Assembly (NCBI GenBank): GCA_903850425.1 | Contig: CAINLR010000176.1 | Span: forward strand, 1-64,000 | DNA: 64,000 bases | Reading direction: 5' to 3' | Source of the DNA: an uncultured Verrucomicrobia subdivision 3 bacterium | GTDB lineage: Bacteria > Verrucomicrobiota > Verrucomicrobiia > Limisphaerales > UBA11358 | Shown here: positions 53,572 to 62,340 of the stretch, piece by piece | Layout of the letters: every line of letters begins with the position of its first letter | How positions within the stretch are numbered: the first letter of the stretch is position 1 | The notes under the pieces: model-generated | The model's input: only the letters and a program-made list of their open reading frames with translations | Database searches by the model: none | What the model was told of the DNA's origin: nothing | Program-made: the position numbers and the translations under genes

Positions 53572-55056
53572 TTACGGCAAGTCCGTCGAGCCCATCAGAA
53601 AGCGGTCGCATTCGCGGGCGGCACCGCGACCTTCGTTGAACGCCCAGACGACGAGGCTCTGGCCACGCCGACAATCGCCGGCGGCAAAGACGCCCTTGAG
53701 GTTCGTCGCATAGTTTTCAAACTCGGCTTTGGCATTGCTGCGTGCGTCCCGTTCGATGCCGAGCGCTTCGAGCAGCGGCTGTTCCGGGCCGAGGAAGCCC
53801 ATCGCGAGCAGCACGAGTTTTGCCGGCAGAACTTTTTCCGTGCCGGGAATATTTTTCGGGATGAACTGGCCCTTGTCGTTCTTGGTCCACTCGACTTGCA
53901 CGGTGTGCACGGCTTTGACGTGGCCGTTGTCGTCGCCTTCAAATTTTGTTGCCGTCGTCAAATAAACGCGGGGATCGGCACCAAATCTCGCGGCGGCTTC
54001 TTCTTGGCCGTAATCCATCTTGTAGGTCTTCGGCCATTCGGGCCACGGATTATCCTTGGCGCGTTCGAGCGGCGGCTTGGGCAAAATCTCCACCTGCACC
54101 AGCGAGGCGCAACCGTGCCGCATCGAAGTGCCAACGCAGTCCGTGCCGGTGTCGCCACCGCCGATGACCACCACGTCTTTGCCCGTGGCATCAATGAAAT
54201 CGCCGTTCTTGTGCTGATCCAAAATGCTCTTGGTGTTCGCTGTCAGAAAATCCATCGCGAAATGGATGCCAGTCAAATTGCGGCCTTCGATCGGCAGGTC
54301 GCGTGGCTTGGTCGCGCCGGTTGCGAGCACGACGGCGTCAAATTCCTTCAACAATTTTTCAGCCGGATAATTTTTCCCAATCTCGGTGTTGCAGATAAAT
54401 TTGACGCCTTCTTTTTCCAGCACGGCAAGCCGGCGCAGCACGACTTCTTTTTTATCGAGCTTCATGTTGGGAATGCCATACATCAACAAGCCGCCCGGCC
54501 GATCCGCGCGCTCGAACACGGTGACTTCGTGCCCCGCCTTGTTCAATTGCGCGGCCGCGGAAATACCCGCCGGACCCGAGCCGACAATCGCCACCTGCTT
54601 GCCCGTGCGTTTCTTCGGCGGTTCTGGCGTGACCCAGCCGCTTGCCCAGGCGTGGTCAATGATCTCGCACTCGATGTTCTTAATCGTCACGGGCGGATTG
54701 TTCATGCCCAGCACGCACGAACCTTCGCACGGGGCGGGGCAGACGCGACCGGTGAACTCGGGGAAATTATTCGTCTTGTGCAGACGCTCCAGCGCTTCGC
54801 GCCAGAGGCCGCGATAAACCAGGTCGTTCCATTCGGGAATCAGATTATGGACCGGGCAGCCGCTGGCCATGCCGCTGACGAGCTGGCCGGTGTGACAGAA
54901 CGGAATCCCGCAATCCATGCAGCGCGCGCCCTGCTTTTTCAGGTCGGCTTCGGGCAGGTGGTGGTGAAATTCCTGGTAATCGGCGACGCGTTCGAGCGGC
55001 GCGCGATCGGCGGGCAGTTCGCGTTGGAACTCTAAAAATCCGGTTGGTTTTCCCAT
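53572..55056 (-). CDS. gltD: glutamate synthase small subunit
   Basis: The NADPH-binding beta subunit of glutamate synthase, 494 residues. It transfers electrons from NADPH through FAD to the large subunit. The N-terminal [4Fe-4S] region is complete: [27 protein letters not shown], and [12 protein letters not shown]. The FAD-binding [13 protein letters not shown] motif and the NADPH-binding [11 protein letters not shown] motif are intact, as is the late [18 protein letters not shown] sequence. gltB is 32 bp upstream, the standard order. Confidence 0.96.
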   Translation of the reverse strand: MGKPTGFLEFQRELPADRAPLERVADYQEFHHHLPEADLKKQGARCMDCGIPFCHTGQLVSGMASGCPVHNLIPEWNDLVYRGLWREALERLHKTNNFPEFTGRVCPAPCEGSCVLGMNNPPVTIKNIECEIIDHAWASGWVTPEPPKKRTGKQVAIVGSGPAGISAAAQLNKAGHEVTVFERADRPGGLLMYGIPNMKLDKKEVVLRRLAVLEKEGVKFICNTEIGKNYPAEKLLKEFDAVVLATGATKPRDLPIEGRNLTGIHFAMDFLTANTKSILDQHKNGDFIDATGKDVVVIGGGDTGTDCVGTSMRHGCASLVQVEILPKPPLERAKDNPWPEWPKTYKMDYGQEEAAARFGADPRVYLTTATKFEGDDNGHVKAVHTVQVEWTKNDKGQFIPKNIPGTEKVLPAKLVLLAMGFLGPEQPLLEALGIERDARSNAKAEFENYATNLKGVFAAGDCRRGQSLVVWAFNEGRGAARECDRFLMGSTDLP

Positions 55057-55088
55057 CTTATTTTAGTCGTTGGTTCTAAGGTTTAGGT

Positions 55089-58000
55089 TCAGTGTCCGCC
55101 CTTCACGTTTTCTTCGAATGCCGCCATGACGGCCTCGTCGCCGGACAAACCCTGCGACTGCACTTTTTTGAGCGACAGCAACACGCGCTTGTAATCCTGC
55201 GGCATCACCTTGACAAATTTCGGGATGAAATTCTTCCAGTCCTCCAGCATGGTTGCAGCGCGTTCGCACTTCGTGTAAGTCTGATACCGCTGAATCAATT
55301 TCCAGAGCGACTCAATCTCGTCGGCAGCCTCGAGTTTTTCCAAACCGACGAGTTCCAGGTTGCAGCGCGTGGCAAAATCGCCCGCCTCGTCCAACACATA
55401 GGCCACGCCGCCACTCATGCCGGCGGCAAAATTACGACCGGCCCGGCCGAGCACCACCACCCGGCCACCGGTCATGTATTCGCAACCGTGATCGCCCACG
55501 CCTTCGACCACCGCATCAACGCCCGAGTTGCGCACGGCAAAGCGTTCGCCCGCCATGCCGCACACATAGATTTCGCCGGCGGTCGCGCCGTAAAGCGCCA
55601 CGTTGCCGATGATGATGTTGTCCTTGGAGGCGAAGGTGGAGCCTTTCGGCGGATACACAATCAGCTTGCCGCCGCTCAGGCCTTTGCCGAAATAATCGTT
55701 GGCATCGCCTTCCAATTCCAAGGTCATGCCCTTGGGCGTAAACGCGCCGAAACTCTGGCCCGCGCTGCCGTGGAACTTGAGCTGCACGGTGTCTTCGGGC
55801 AAGCCCGCCGGCCCGTGTTGCTTGGTGATTTCACTGCCGGTGATGGTGCCGACGACGCGGTCCACGTTTTTGATCGGCATTTCGGCGCGAACTTTTTCGC
55901 CGCGCTCAATCGCCGGCTGGCAGATGTCCAGCAGCTTGGTGATGTCCAAAGATTTGTCGAGACCGTGATCCTGCGCCTGCGAGCGAAAACGTCCGACTTC
56001 CGGTCCGGCTTCGGGCTGATACAAAATTGGCGTGAGGTCGAGACCTTTGGCTTTCCAATGCTCAATGGCTTTCCAGGGAGCCAGCAGGTCCGTGCGGCCA
56101 ACCATGTCTTCGAGTTTCCGAATGCCCAGTTTCGCCATGATCTCGCGCAGTTCCATGGCGATGAAGCGCATGAAATTCACGACGTGTTCCGGATCGCCGG
56201 TGAAGCGTTTGCGCAATTTCGGATCTTGCGTCGCGACCCCAACGGGGCAGGTGTTCAGATGGCAGACGCGCATCATGATGCAGCCCATCACGACCAGCGG
56301 GCCGGTGGCAAAACCAAATTCTTCCGCGCCGAGCAGCGCGGCCACGGCCACATCGCGACCGGTTTTCAACTGCCCATCCGCTTCGACATAAATGCGGCTG
56401 CGCAGATTGTTCAACACGAGCGTCTGGTGCGTTTCGGCCAGACCGAGTTCCCAAGGTCCACCCGCGTGTTTGATGGAAGACAGCGGCGACGCGCCGGTGC
56501 CACCGTCGTGGCCGGAAATCAAGACGACATCCGCATGTGCTTTCGCCACGCCCGCGGCAACCGTGCCGACGCCGACTTCGGCGACGAGCTTGACGCTGAT
56601 GCGCGCGTTGCGGTTGGAATTCTTGAGATCATGGATCAACTCCGCCAAATCTTCGATGGAGTAAATGTCATGATGCGGCGGCGGTGAAATGAGGCCGACG
56701 CCAGCGGTGGTGCCGCGCGTTTTGGCGATGTCCGGGAAAACCTTTTTACCGGGCAGTTCGCCGCCTTCGCCGGGCTTGGCGCCCTGCGCCAGCTTGATTT
56801 GGAGTTCGCGCGCGTTGATCAGGTAATTGCTCGTGACGCCGAAACGTCCGCTGGCCACCTGCTTGATCGCCGAATTTTTCGAGTCGCCGTTGGCCTCCAG
56901 TGTGTAGCGCGCCGGATCTTCGCCACCTTCGCCGGTGTTGGATTTTCCACCGAGGCGGTTCATGGCTATGGCCAAAGTTTCGTGCGCTTCTTTGGAAATG
57001 GAGCCATAACTCATTGCCCCAGTCTTGAAGCGTTTGACGATGCTTTGGACCGATTCCACTTCCGCCAAGGGAATCGCCGTCTCCGCATATTTGAAGTCCA
57101 GCAAGCCGCGCAACGTGCAAAGATTCTTCGCTTGGTTGTTCACTAGCTCCGCGTATTCACGGTAAATCTTTTCGCTGCCGAGCCGGCAGGCGGACTGCAA
57201 TTTGTGAATGGTCTGCGGATTAAACAGGTGATATTCGCCACTGTCGCGCCATTGATACTGGCCGCCGGCTTCGAGTTCGGCATTGACGTTTTCGCGCGGG
57301 AAAGCCCGGCGATGGCGTGCGAGCGCTTCCTCGGCGATCACGCCGAGGCCAATGCCCTCGATCCGCGACGGCGTCCAGGTGAAATATTTGTCCACGACTT
57401 CGCTGTTGAGGCCGACGGCTTCGAAGATTTGCGCGCCGCGATAGCTTTGCACCGTCGAGATGCCCATCTTGGCCATCGTTTTCACGACGCCCTTGATTGC
57501 CGCCTTGATGAAATACTTCTCCGCCTTCTTGTGGTCGGTGTTGAGCAGCAAACCTTCCTTGATGAGATCGTCAATGGTCTCATACGCGAGATACGGATTG
57601 ATGGCGCTGCAGCCGTAGCCGATGAGCAGGGCGAAGTGATGCACCTCGCGGGGTTCGCCGGATTCGAGCACGAGGCCCGTGCGGCCACGCGTGCCGTTGC
57701 GGATGAGATGATGATGCAGGCCCGCGGTCGCCAATAGCGCTGGGATGGGGGCGCGTTCTGGCGACACGCCGCGGTCCGACATGATCAAGATGTTCGCACC
57801 AGCCTCGATCGCTTTATCCGCCGCCGTGAACATTTCTTCCAGCGCCTGCTCCAGACCTTTTTCGCCGTCCGCCGCTTTGAACAGAATCGGCAGCGTCGCG
57901 GCCTTGAATCCGGGACGGTCCACTTGGCGGAGTTTTTCCAATTCCTCATTGGTCAGAATCGGCTGCTCCAAGCGGATGAGCGCGCAGCTGTCCGGCTTGG

Positions 58001-59696
58001 GATTCAGCAGACCACCGCGCGAACCGGCCATCGTGTGCGTGGCGGTGATGATCTCCTCGCGGATCGGATCAATCGGCGGGTTGGTGACCTGCGCGAACAA
58101 CTGCTTGAAATAATTGTAAAGCAACTGCGGCTTGTTCGAGAGCACGGCCAGCGGCGTGTCCGTGCCCATCGAGCCGAGCGGCTGCACGCCGTCGCGCGCC
58201 ATCGGCCCGACGATGAAACGCAAGTCTTCGAACGTGTAGCCAAAGGCCTGCTGCTGCTGCAAGATTTTCCGGTGGGACGGCTCGGTGTCCAGTGCCGGTT
58301 CCGGCAAATCCTCGAGCAGGACGTGATATTTATCGAGCCACTCGCGATACGGTTGCGCGGAGGTGTATTTCTTTTTGAGTTCCTCGTCGGCAATGATTCG
58401 GCCCTGCTCGGTATCAATCAGAAACATGCGCCCCGGTTGCAGCCGGCCTTTGCTGGCGACCCGCTCCGGCGCAATCGGCAGCACGCCCGCTTCCGACGCC
58501 ATGATGACCACGTCGTCTTTCGTGACGTAATAGCGCGACGGCCGCAGGCCGTTGCGATCCAGGCACGCGCCGATGCGGATGCCGTCCGTGAACGCCATCG
58601 AAGCCGGACCATCCCACGGTTCGATGAGGCAGGAATTATATTCGTAAAACGCTTTGCGATCCGCGTCCATGCTCTCGTGATTTTCCCACGGTTCGGGAAT
58701 CATCATCATCATCGCGTGCGGCAATTCGCGGCCCGCCATGACGAGGAGTTCGAGGCAATTATCAAACTGCGCCGAGTCGCTGCCGTCTTCATTGATGACG
58801 GGAATGACTTTCTTGATGTCCTTGCCGAACAGCGGCGATTTGAAATTCGCCTGCGCCGCCTTCATCCAGTTGACGTTCCCGCGCAGCGTGTTGATTTCGC
58901 CGTTGTGCGCGATGAAGCGGTTCGGATGCGCGCGATCCCAGCTGGGAAAAGTGTTCGTGGAAAAACGGGAATGCACCAGCGCCATGGCGGTGACCATGCT
59001 CTCGTCCGTGAGGTCCGGATAATACTTCGCCAACTGTTCGGGCATGAGCATGCCCTTGTAGATCATCGTGCGGACCGCCAGGCTGGCCACGTAAAACCAT
59101 TTGCCGCCGTCAATCTTGCTGCCGTAACGGATCTTCTGCTCCGCCTGCTTGCGGATGATGTAAAGTTTGCGTTCGAAGGCCGCTTCGTCTTTCAGCTCCG
59201 GGTGGCGCTCGATGAAAACCTGCGCCATGTGCGGCTCGGCGGAAACGGCCGTTTTGCCCAGCGAAGAATTATCCGTCGGCACATCGCGCCAGCCGAGCAG
59301 CGTCTGCCCCTCGGCGGAAACGATTTTGGCAAACGCCGTCTTGACAGCATTGCGCTCCAGCAGATTCGGCGGCAAGAACAACATACCCACGCCGTATTGG
59401 CCGGGCGGCGGCAGTTTGATGCCGAGTTTAGCCGTCACCTTCACGAGAAATTCGTGAGGGGTCTGAATGAGGATGCCAGCACCGTCACCCGTGTTCGGTT
59501 CGTGACCGACGGCACCGCGATGGTCAAGATTTACCAAGATCTGCAGGCCGTCCGTGACGATCTGATGGGATTTTTTGCCCTTCATGTTCACGACGAAACC
59601 GATGCCGCACGAGTCGTGCTCGAACTGCGGGTCGTAGAGTCCTTGTTTCAACGGTGCGCCCGGAGGCGTCTGACCAATCTTGTTAGCGGTCTGCAT
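55089..59696 (-). CDS. gltB: glutamate synthase large subunit
   Basis: The alpha subunit of NADPH glutamate synthase, 1535 residues. It makes two glutamates from glutamine and 2-oxoglutarate. The glutamine amidotransferase type II domain begins after a 29-residue propeptide; the nucleophile is C30 ([10 protein letters not shown]). The central domain and FMN-binding synthase domain follow ([30 protein letters not shown]). The 3Fe-4S motif is [19 protein letters not shown]. The GXGXG beta-helix domain closes the protein ([28 protein letters not shown]). All hallmarks of an active enzyme are present. It heads the operon with gltD. Confidence 0.97.
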   Translation of the reverse strand: MQTANKIGQTPPGAPLKQGLYDPQFEHDSCGIGFVVNMKGKKSHQIVTDGLQILVNLDHRGAVGHEPNTGDGAGILIQTPHEFLVKVTAKLGIKLPPPGQYGVGMLFLPPNLLERNAVKTAFAKIVSAEGQTLLGWRDVPTDNSSLGKTAVSAEPHMAQVFIERHPELKDEAAFERKLYIIRKQAEQKIRYGSKIDGGKWFYVASLAVRTMIYKGMLMPEQLAKYYPDLTDESMVTAMALVHSRFSTNTFPSWDRAHPNRFIAHNGEINTLRGNVNWMKAAQANFKSPLFGKDIKKVIPVINEDGSDSAQFDNCLELLVMAGRELPHAMMMMIPEPWENHESMDADRKAFYEYNSCLIEPWDGPASMAFTDGIRIGACLDRNGLRPSRYYVTKDDVVIMASEAGVLPIAPERVASKGRLQPGRMFLIDTEQGRIIADEELKKKYTSAQPYREWLDKYHVLLEDLPEPALDTEPSHRKILQQQQAFGYTFEDLRFIVGPMARDGVQPLGSMGTDTPLAVLSNKPQLLYNYFKQLFAQVTNPPIDPIREEIITATHTMAGSRGGLLNPKPDSCALIRLEQPILTNEELEKLRQVDRPGFKAATLPILFKAADGEKGLEQALEEMFTAADKAIEAGANILIMSDRGVSPERAPIPALLATAGLHHHLIRNGTRGRTGLVLESGEPREVHHFALLIGYGCSAINPYLAYETIDDLIKEGLLLNTDHKKAEKYFIKAAIKGVVKTMAKMGISTVQSYRGAQIFEAVGLNSEVVDKYFTWTPSRIEGIGLGVIAEEALARHRRAFPRENVNAELEAGGQYQWRDSGEYHLFNPQTIHKLQSACRLGSEKIYREYAELVNNQAKNLCTLRGLLDFKYAETAIPLAEVESVQSIVKRFKTGAMSYGSISKEAHETLAIAMNRLGGKSNTGEGGEDPARYTLEANGDSKNSAIKQVASGRFGVTSNYLINARELQIKLAQGAKPGEGGELPGKKVFPDIAKTRGTTAGVGLISPPPHHDIYSIEDLAELIHDLKNSNRNARISVKLVAEVGVGTVAAGVAKAHADVVLISGHDGGTGASPLSSIKHAGGPWELGLAETHQTLVLNNLRSRIYVEADGQLKTGRDVAVAALLGAEEFGFATGPLVVMGCIMMRVCHLNTCPVGVATQDPKLRKRFTGDPEHVVNFMRFIAMELREIMAKLGIRKLEDMVGRTDLLAPWKAIEHWKAKGLDLTPILYQPEAGPEVGRFRSQAQDHGLDKSLDITKLLDICQPAIERGEKVRAEMPIKNVDRVVGTITGSEITKQHGPAGLPEDTVQLKFHGSAGQSFGAFTPKGMTLELEGDANDYFGKGLSGGKLIVYPPKGSTFASKDNIIIGNVALYGATAGEIYVCGMAGERFAVRNSGVDAVVEGVGDHGCEYMTGGRVVVLGRAGRNFAAGMSGGVAYVLDEAGDFATRCNLELVGLEKLEAADEIESLWKLIQRYQTYTKCERAATMLEDWKNFIPKFVKVMPQDYKRVLLSLKKVQSQGLSGDEAVMAAFEENVKGGH

Positions 59697-59964
59697 TATT
59701 TTGTTGTGGCGCGGCGGATAAGCCTGCGTTCACTTATTTTTTACTCATTTCATTTTCATGCGCAATGATTGTTTTCAAAAATCATCAATGCTGCATGTAT
59801 TAGAATTCAAATTTTCAATTCCGCTTGCATTAGCTCAATAAAATCCGCGTCCACTTTGGATGGCAGCCACCGCTCCGCTCAGGGCGGATGCGGGTCCAAC
59901 GGAAGAAATATTTCGGTTCGATCTTCGTGCAAATCACCACGGCTGGCAACGACTTGGCCTGCTT

Positions 59965-60509
59965 TCAAGGCAGTTCAAACACCCGGAAGAGACGGCGCGG
60001 CCGCGCGGCCGCGTTGGTCAATGTGAGCGAAGGCGTGGCGGCGACGTTGGTTTGAATCGCCACCCAACTCGTCAAATTGGTGGAAGCCCACAACAGGTTG
60101 GTTTTTCCCACCGTCTAACCGGAGGCCGTGAATAGAAACTGGCTGCCTTCCTTGCGGGCGGATTCGAGCACGATTCCGGGCGAAGTCACGGTGATGGTGC
60201 CAGTGACGCTGGGGTCCAAACCGTCATGATAGGTGAAGCTTCCCACGTTGTTTAATGTGAGACTGAAGGTGTCGCCCTCGTCGAACAACCAACCATTCCA
60301 GAAGTTCGGATCGGACGAAGGAAGATCGCCGGTAATCGCATGTGAAAAAAAGCATCCGTGTTTTCCCAGACCACTGTGTCGCCAAGTTCAATTGTCAGCG
60401 CGGCCGGAGAAAAGTGGGAACCTTTGACGGTGACCATGGTGTTGGTGGCTGCCGCCGGCCGGGCCACCGCAAGGACCAAACTTACGAGCACGCCGAAACG
60501 CCCGGACAA
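59965..60509 (-). pseudogene. secreted cupredoxin-like protein, frameshifted and amber-interrupted
   Basis: Read from a TTG at 60509 with an AGGAAGG site upstream, the frame gives a signal peptide (GVLVSLVLAVARPAAATN) and a plastocyanin-like start (VTVKGSHFSPAALTIELGDTVVWENTDAFF). The frame is then lost at a run of seven T on the coding strand (around 60346-60352). The rest of the cupredoxin continues in another frame: HAITGDLPSSDPNFWNGWLF, then SFTYHDGLDPSVTGTITVTS. An in-frame TAG separates this from a tail resembling the shared secreted C-terminal module (LLWASTNLTSWVAIQTN...RRLFRVFELP). Two independent lesions suggest a pseudogene; the homopolymer could alternatively be a sequencing error, but the stop could not. 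Confidence 0.72.
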
Positions 60510-60633
60510 TATTGCTTCCTTCCTGTGTCATAGTCAGCGGCTCCCAATCCGGCCTGTCAATTGAAAATCCAATCCGCCGGATCCAACGACTGCGGTTGCC
60601 GGTGCGTGACCATGGGAAGAAACGCTTCTCCGC

Positions 60634-61461
60634 TCAGGTCACCGCGATGATTTTTACTTCCACCTGCATCTTGTGCTCGCGCGTGCCGCGATAGTTGCCG
60701 CAGATTGGCGGCACGTCGGCGTAATCCCGCCCATTACCGAGCTTCACATAGGTTTCCCCGATCTGGCGGTCGTGCGTCGGATCCAAGCCGCGCCAGCCGT
60801 AGCCCGGCACATACACCTCCACCCACGCGTGCGTCGCGCTGGCGGCTTCCGTGGCCAGATAACCGCTGATGTAGCGCGCCGGAATTTTCAGCGTGCGGCA
60901 CATGCCGATCAGCACATGCGCGAAGTCCTGGCACACCCCACGGCGGTCCCGCAGCACTTCGCTCATGTGCGTGTGAACGTGCGTGGAATAGGATTCGTAT
61001 TTCAACGTCTGATGCACGAATTTCATCATCGCGAGCACCGCGAGCCAGGCGTCGTCCGTGTCGTTGATCGCGTCCACCGCCAGCCGCCACACCTCCGGCG
61101 ACAATTCCACGAATCGGCTCGATTGCAGGTAATCAAAGCAGTTCGCAATCTTGGGCGTCTCCCGCATTTGCGCAAACGAACAAATTTTCTCGGCTGGCAA
61201 CGGCGCCGGCGGAAGCGTCACCACGCGCGACTGCGCCTCGATCACGAGATAGCTGTGTGGCTCTGCAATCTCAAAGTGCTGAACCCAGTTGGAATAGAAG
61301 TCCGTGAAATGCGTCAGCCGCGCGGCGGGCAGCACCTTGAGCAAATACGATTCGACCGTCTGCTCCGGGATGGGCATCGGCTGGAGGCGCACATCGTTGA
61401 AGCTGTCCCGGACCGGGGTCGCGTAGTCGTAACGGGTGCGATGTAGAATGTCGTATTTCAT
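60634..61461 (-). CDS. transglutaminase-like protein with N-terminal beta domain
   Basis: A 275-residue protein of the bacterial transglutaminase-like (COG1305) group. The N-terminal domain (1-90, YDILHRTRYDYATPVRDSFNDVRLQPMP) is the usual Bact_transglu_N. The catalytic triad is visible: C177 (RRGVCQDFAHV), H211 (ATHAWVEVY) and D227 (GLDPTH). It is likely cytoplasmic, with peptidase or amidase/ligation chemistry. It is the last of three genes on one strand, next to a second transglutaminase and the ATP-grasp/alpha-E gene. Confidence 0.9.
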   Translation of the reverse strand: MKYDILHRTRYDYATPVRDSFNDVRLQPMPIPEQTVESYLLKVLPAARLTHFTDFYSNWVQHFEIAEPHSYLVIEAQSRVVTLPPAPLPAEKICSFAQMRETPKIANCFDYLQSSRFVELSPEVWRLAVDAINDTDDAWLAVLAMMKFVHQTLKYESYSTHVHTHMSEVLRDRRGVCQDFAHVLIGMCRTLKIPARYISGYLATEAASATHAWVEVYVPGYGWRGLDPTHDRQIGETYVKLGNGRDYADVPPICGNYRGTREHKMQVEVKIIAVT

Positions 61462-61464
61462 GAA

Positions 61465-62340
61465 TTAATCCAAAGGCTCCACATCCACGGAAACTTTCAC
61501 GTCATGCTTGCCGCCGCCGGTCAGAATGCCGGCCACCGGACTGACATCGCCGAAGTCCCGACCATACGCCACAATGATGTGTTCCTCGGTCGGTTGGACG
61601 TTGTTCGTCGGATCAAAATCCATCCAGCCCGTGCCGGGGCAAAAAATTCGGAACCACGCGTGCGAGGCATCCGCACCGACGAGCCGGGGCTTGCCCGCCG
61701 GCGGATGCGTGCGCAGATAGCCGCTCACATAACGCGCCGGCAAACCCAGCGAACGCAGACACGCGATGCCCAGATGCGCGAAGTCCTGGCAGACGCCACG
61801 CCGTTTCAGCCAGACTTCCTCCAGCGGCGTGGCGACGGTGGTGGCACGCGGATCAAATTTAAAGTCCCTGAAAATGCGGCCCGTTAAATCGCGGGTGCCG
61901 ACAAGCAGCGGCGTGCCTTTGCCAAAACTTTCGCGGGCATAATCGGCCAGCTCCTGCGACGCGCGGATTTGCGGTGAATCAAAAACAAATTGATACGGCT
62001 CGATCACTTCGGGCGAGACCGGGTCGAGGAACATCTCGGCGACCGACTCCCACGGGGCCGTGGATTCAGGCGGCACGGGCTTTCTTGCATTCACGCTCAC
62101 CCGGCTGTGCGAGATGATCTCCAGCCGGTTGTGGATTTCCTGAATGGCAAAAAAGCAGAGCGAGTTCCCAAAATAATCCACGCGGGCCTTGCGCAGCGTA
62201 GGTTCGGGAAAAATCTGGAGCGAAAAATTCTCCCGCGCTTGCGTCGCCGAGGCGCGCGGTTCCAGTCGGGCGACGTGATGCGACACCGACACCGGCGCGG
62301 CGTATTCGTAAAGCGTGCGATGGGTGATGTGGTAATTCAT
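61465..62340 (-). CDS. second transglutaminase-like protein
   Basis: A 291-residue paralogue of the downstream gene, starting at ATG 62340 (MNYHITHRTLYEYAAPVSV). The longer frame to 62469 belongs to the upstream coding sequence. Triad residues are C184 (RRGVCQDFAHLG), H227 (ASHAWFRIF) and D243 (MDFDPTN). The N-terminal Bact_transglu_N domain is present. The start overlaps the stop of the upstream gene by four bases (ATGA), and the gap to the next transglutaminase is only 3 bp, so all three genes form a tight operon. Confidence 0.9.
   Translation of the reverse strand: MNYHITHRTLYEYAAPVSVSHHVARLEPRASATQARENFSLQIFPEPTLRKARVDYFGNSLCFFAIQEIHNRLEIISHSRVSVNARKPVPPESTAPWESVAEMFLDPVSPEVIEPYQFVFDSPQIRASQELADYARESFGKGTPLLVGTRDLTGRIFRDFKFDPRATTVATPLEEVWLKRRGVCQDFAHLGIACLRSLGLPARYVSGYLRTHPPAGKPRLVGADASHAWFRIFCPGTGWMDFDPTNNVQPTEEHIIVAYGRDFGDVSPVAGILTGGGKHDVKVSVDVEPLD

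Noticed and set aside
57924-59768. 614-residue plus-strand open frame
   Set aside because: It is a shadow of gltB, which is intact from the catalytic Cys to the C-terminal domain.
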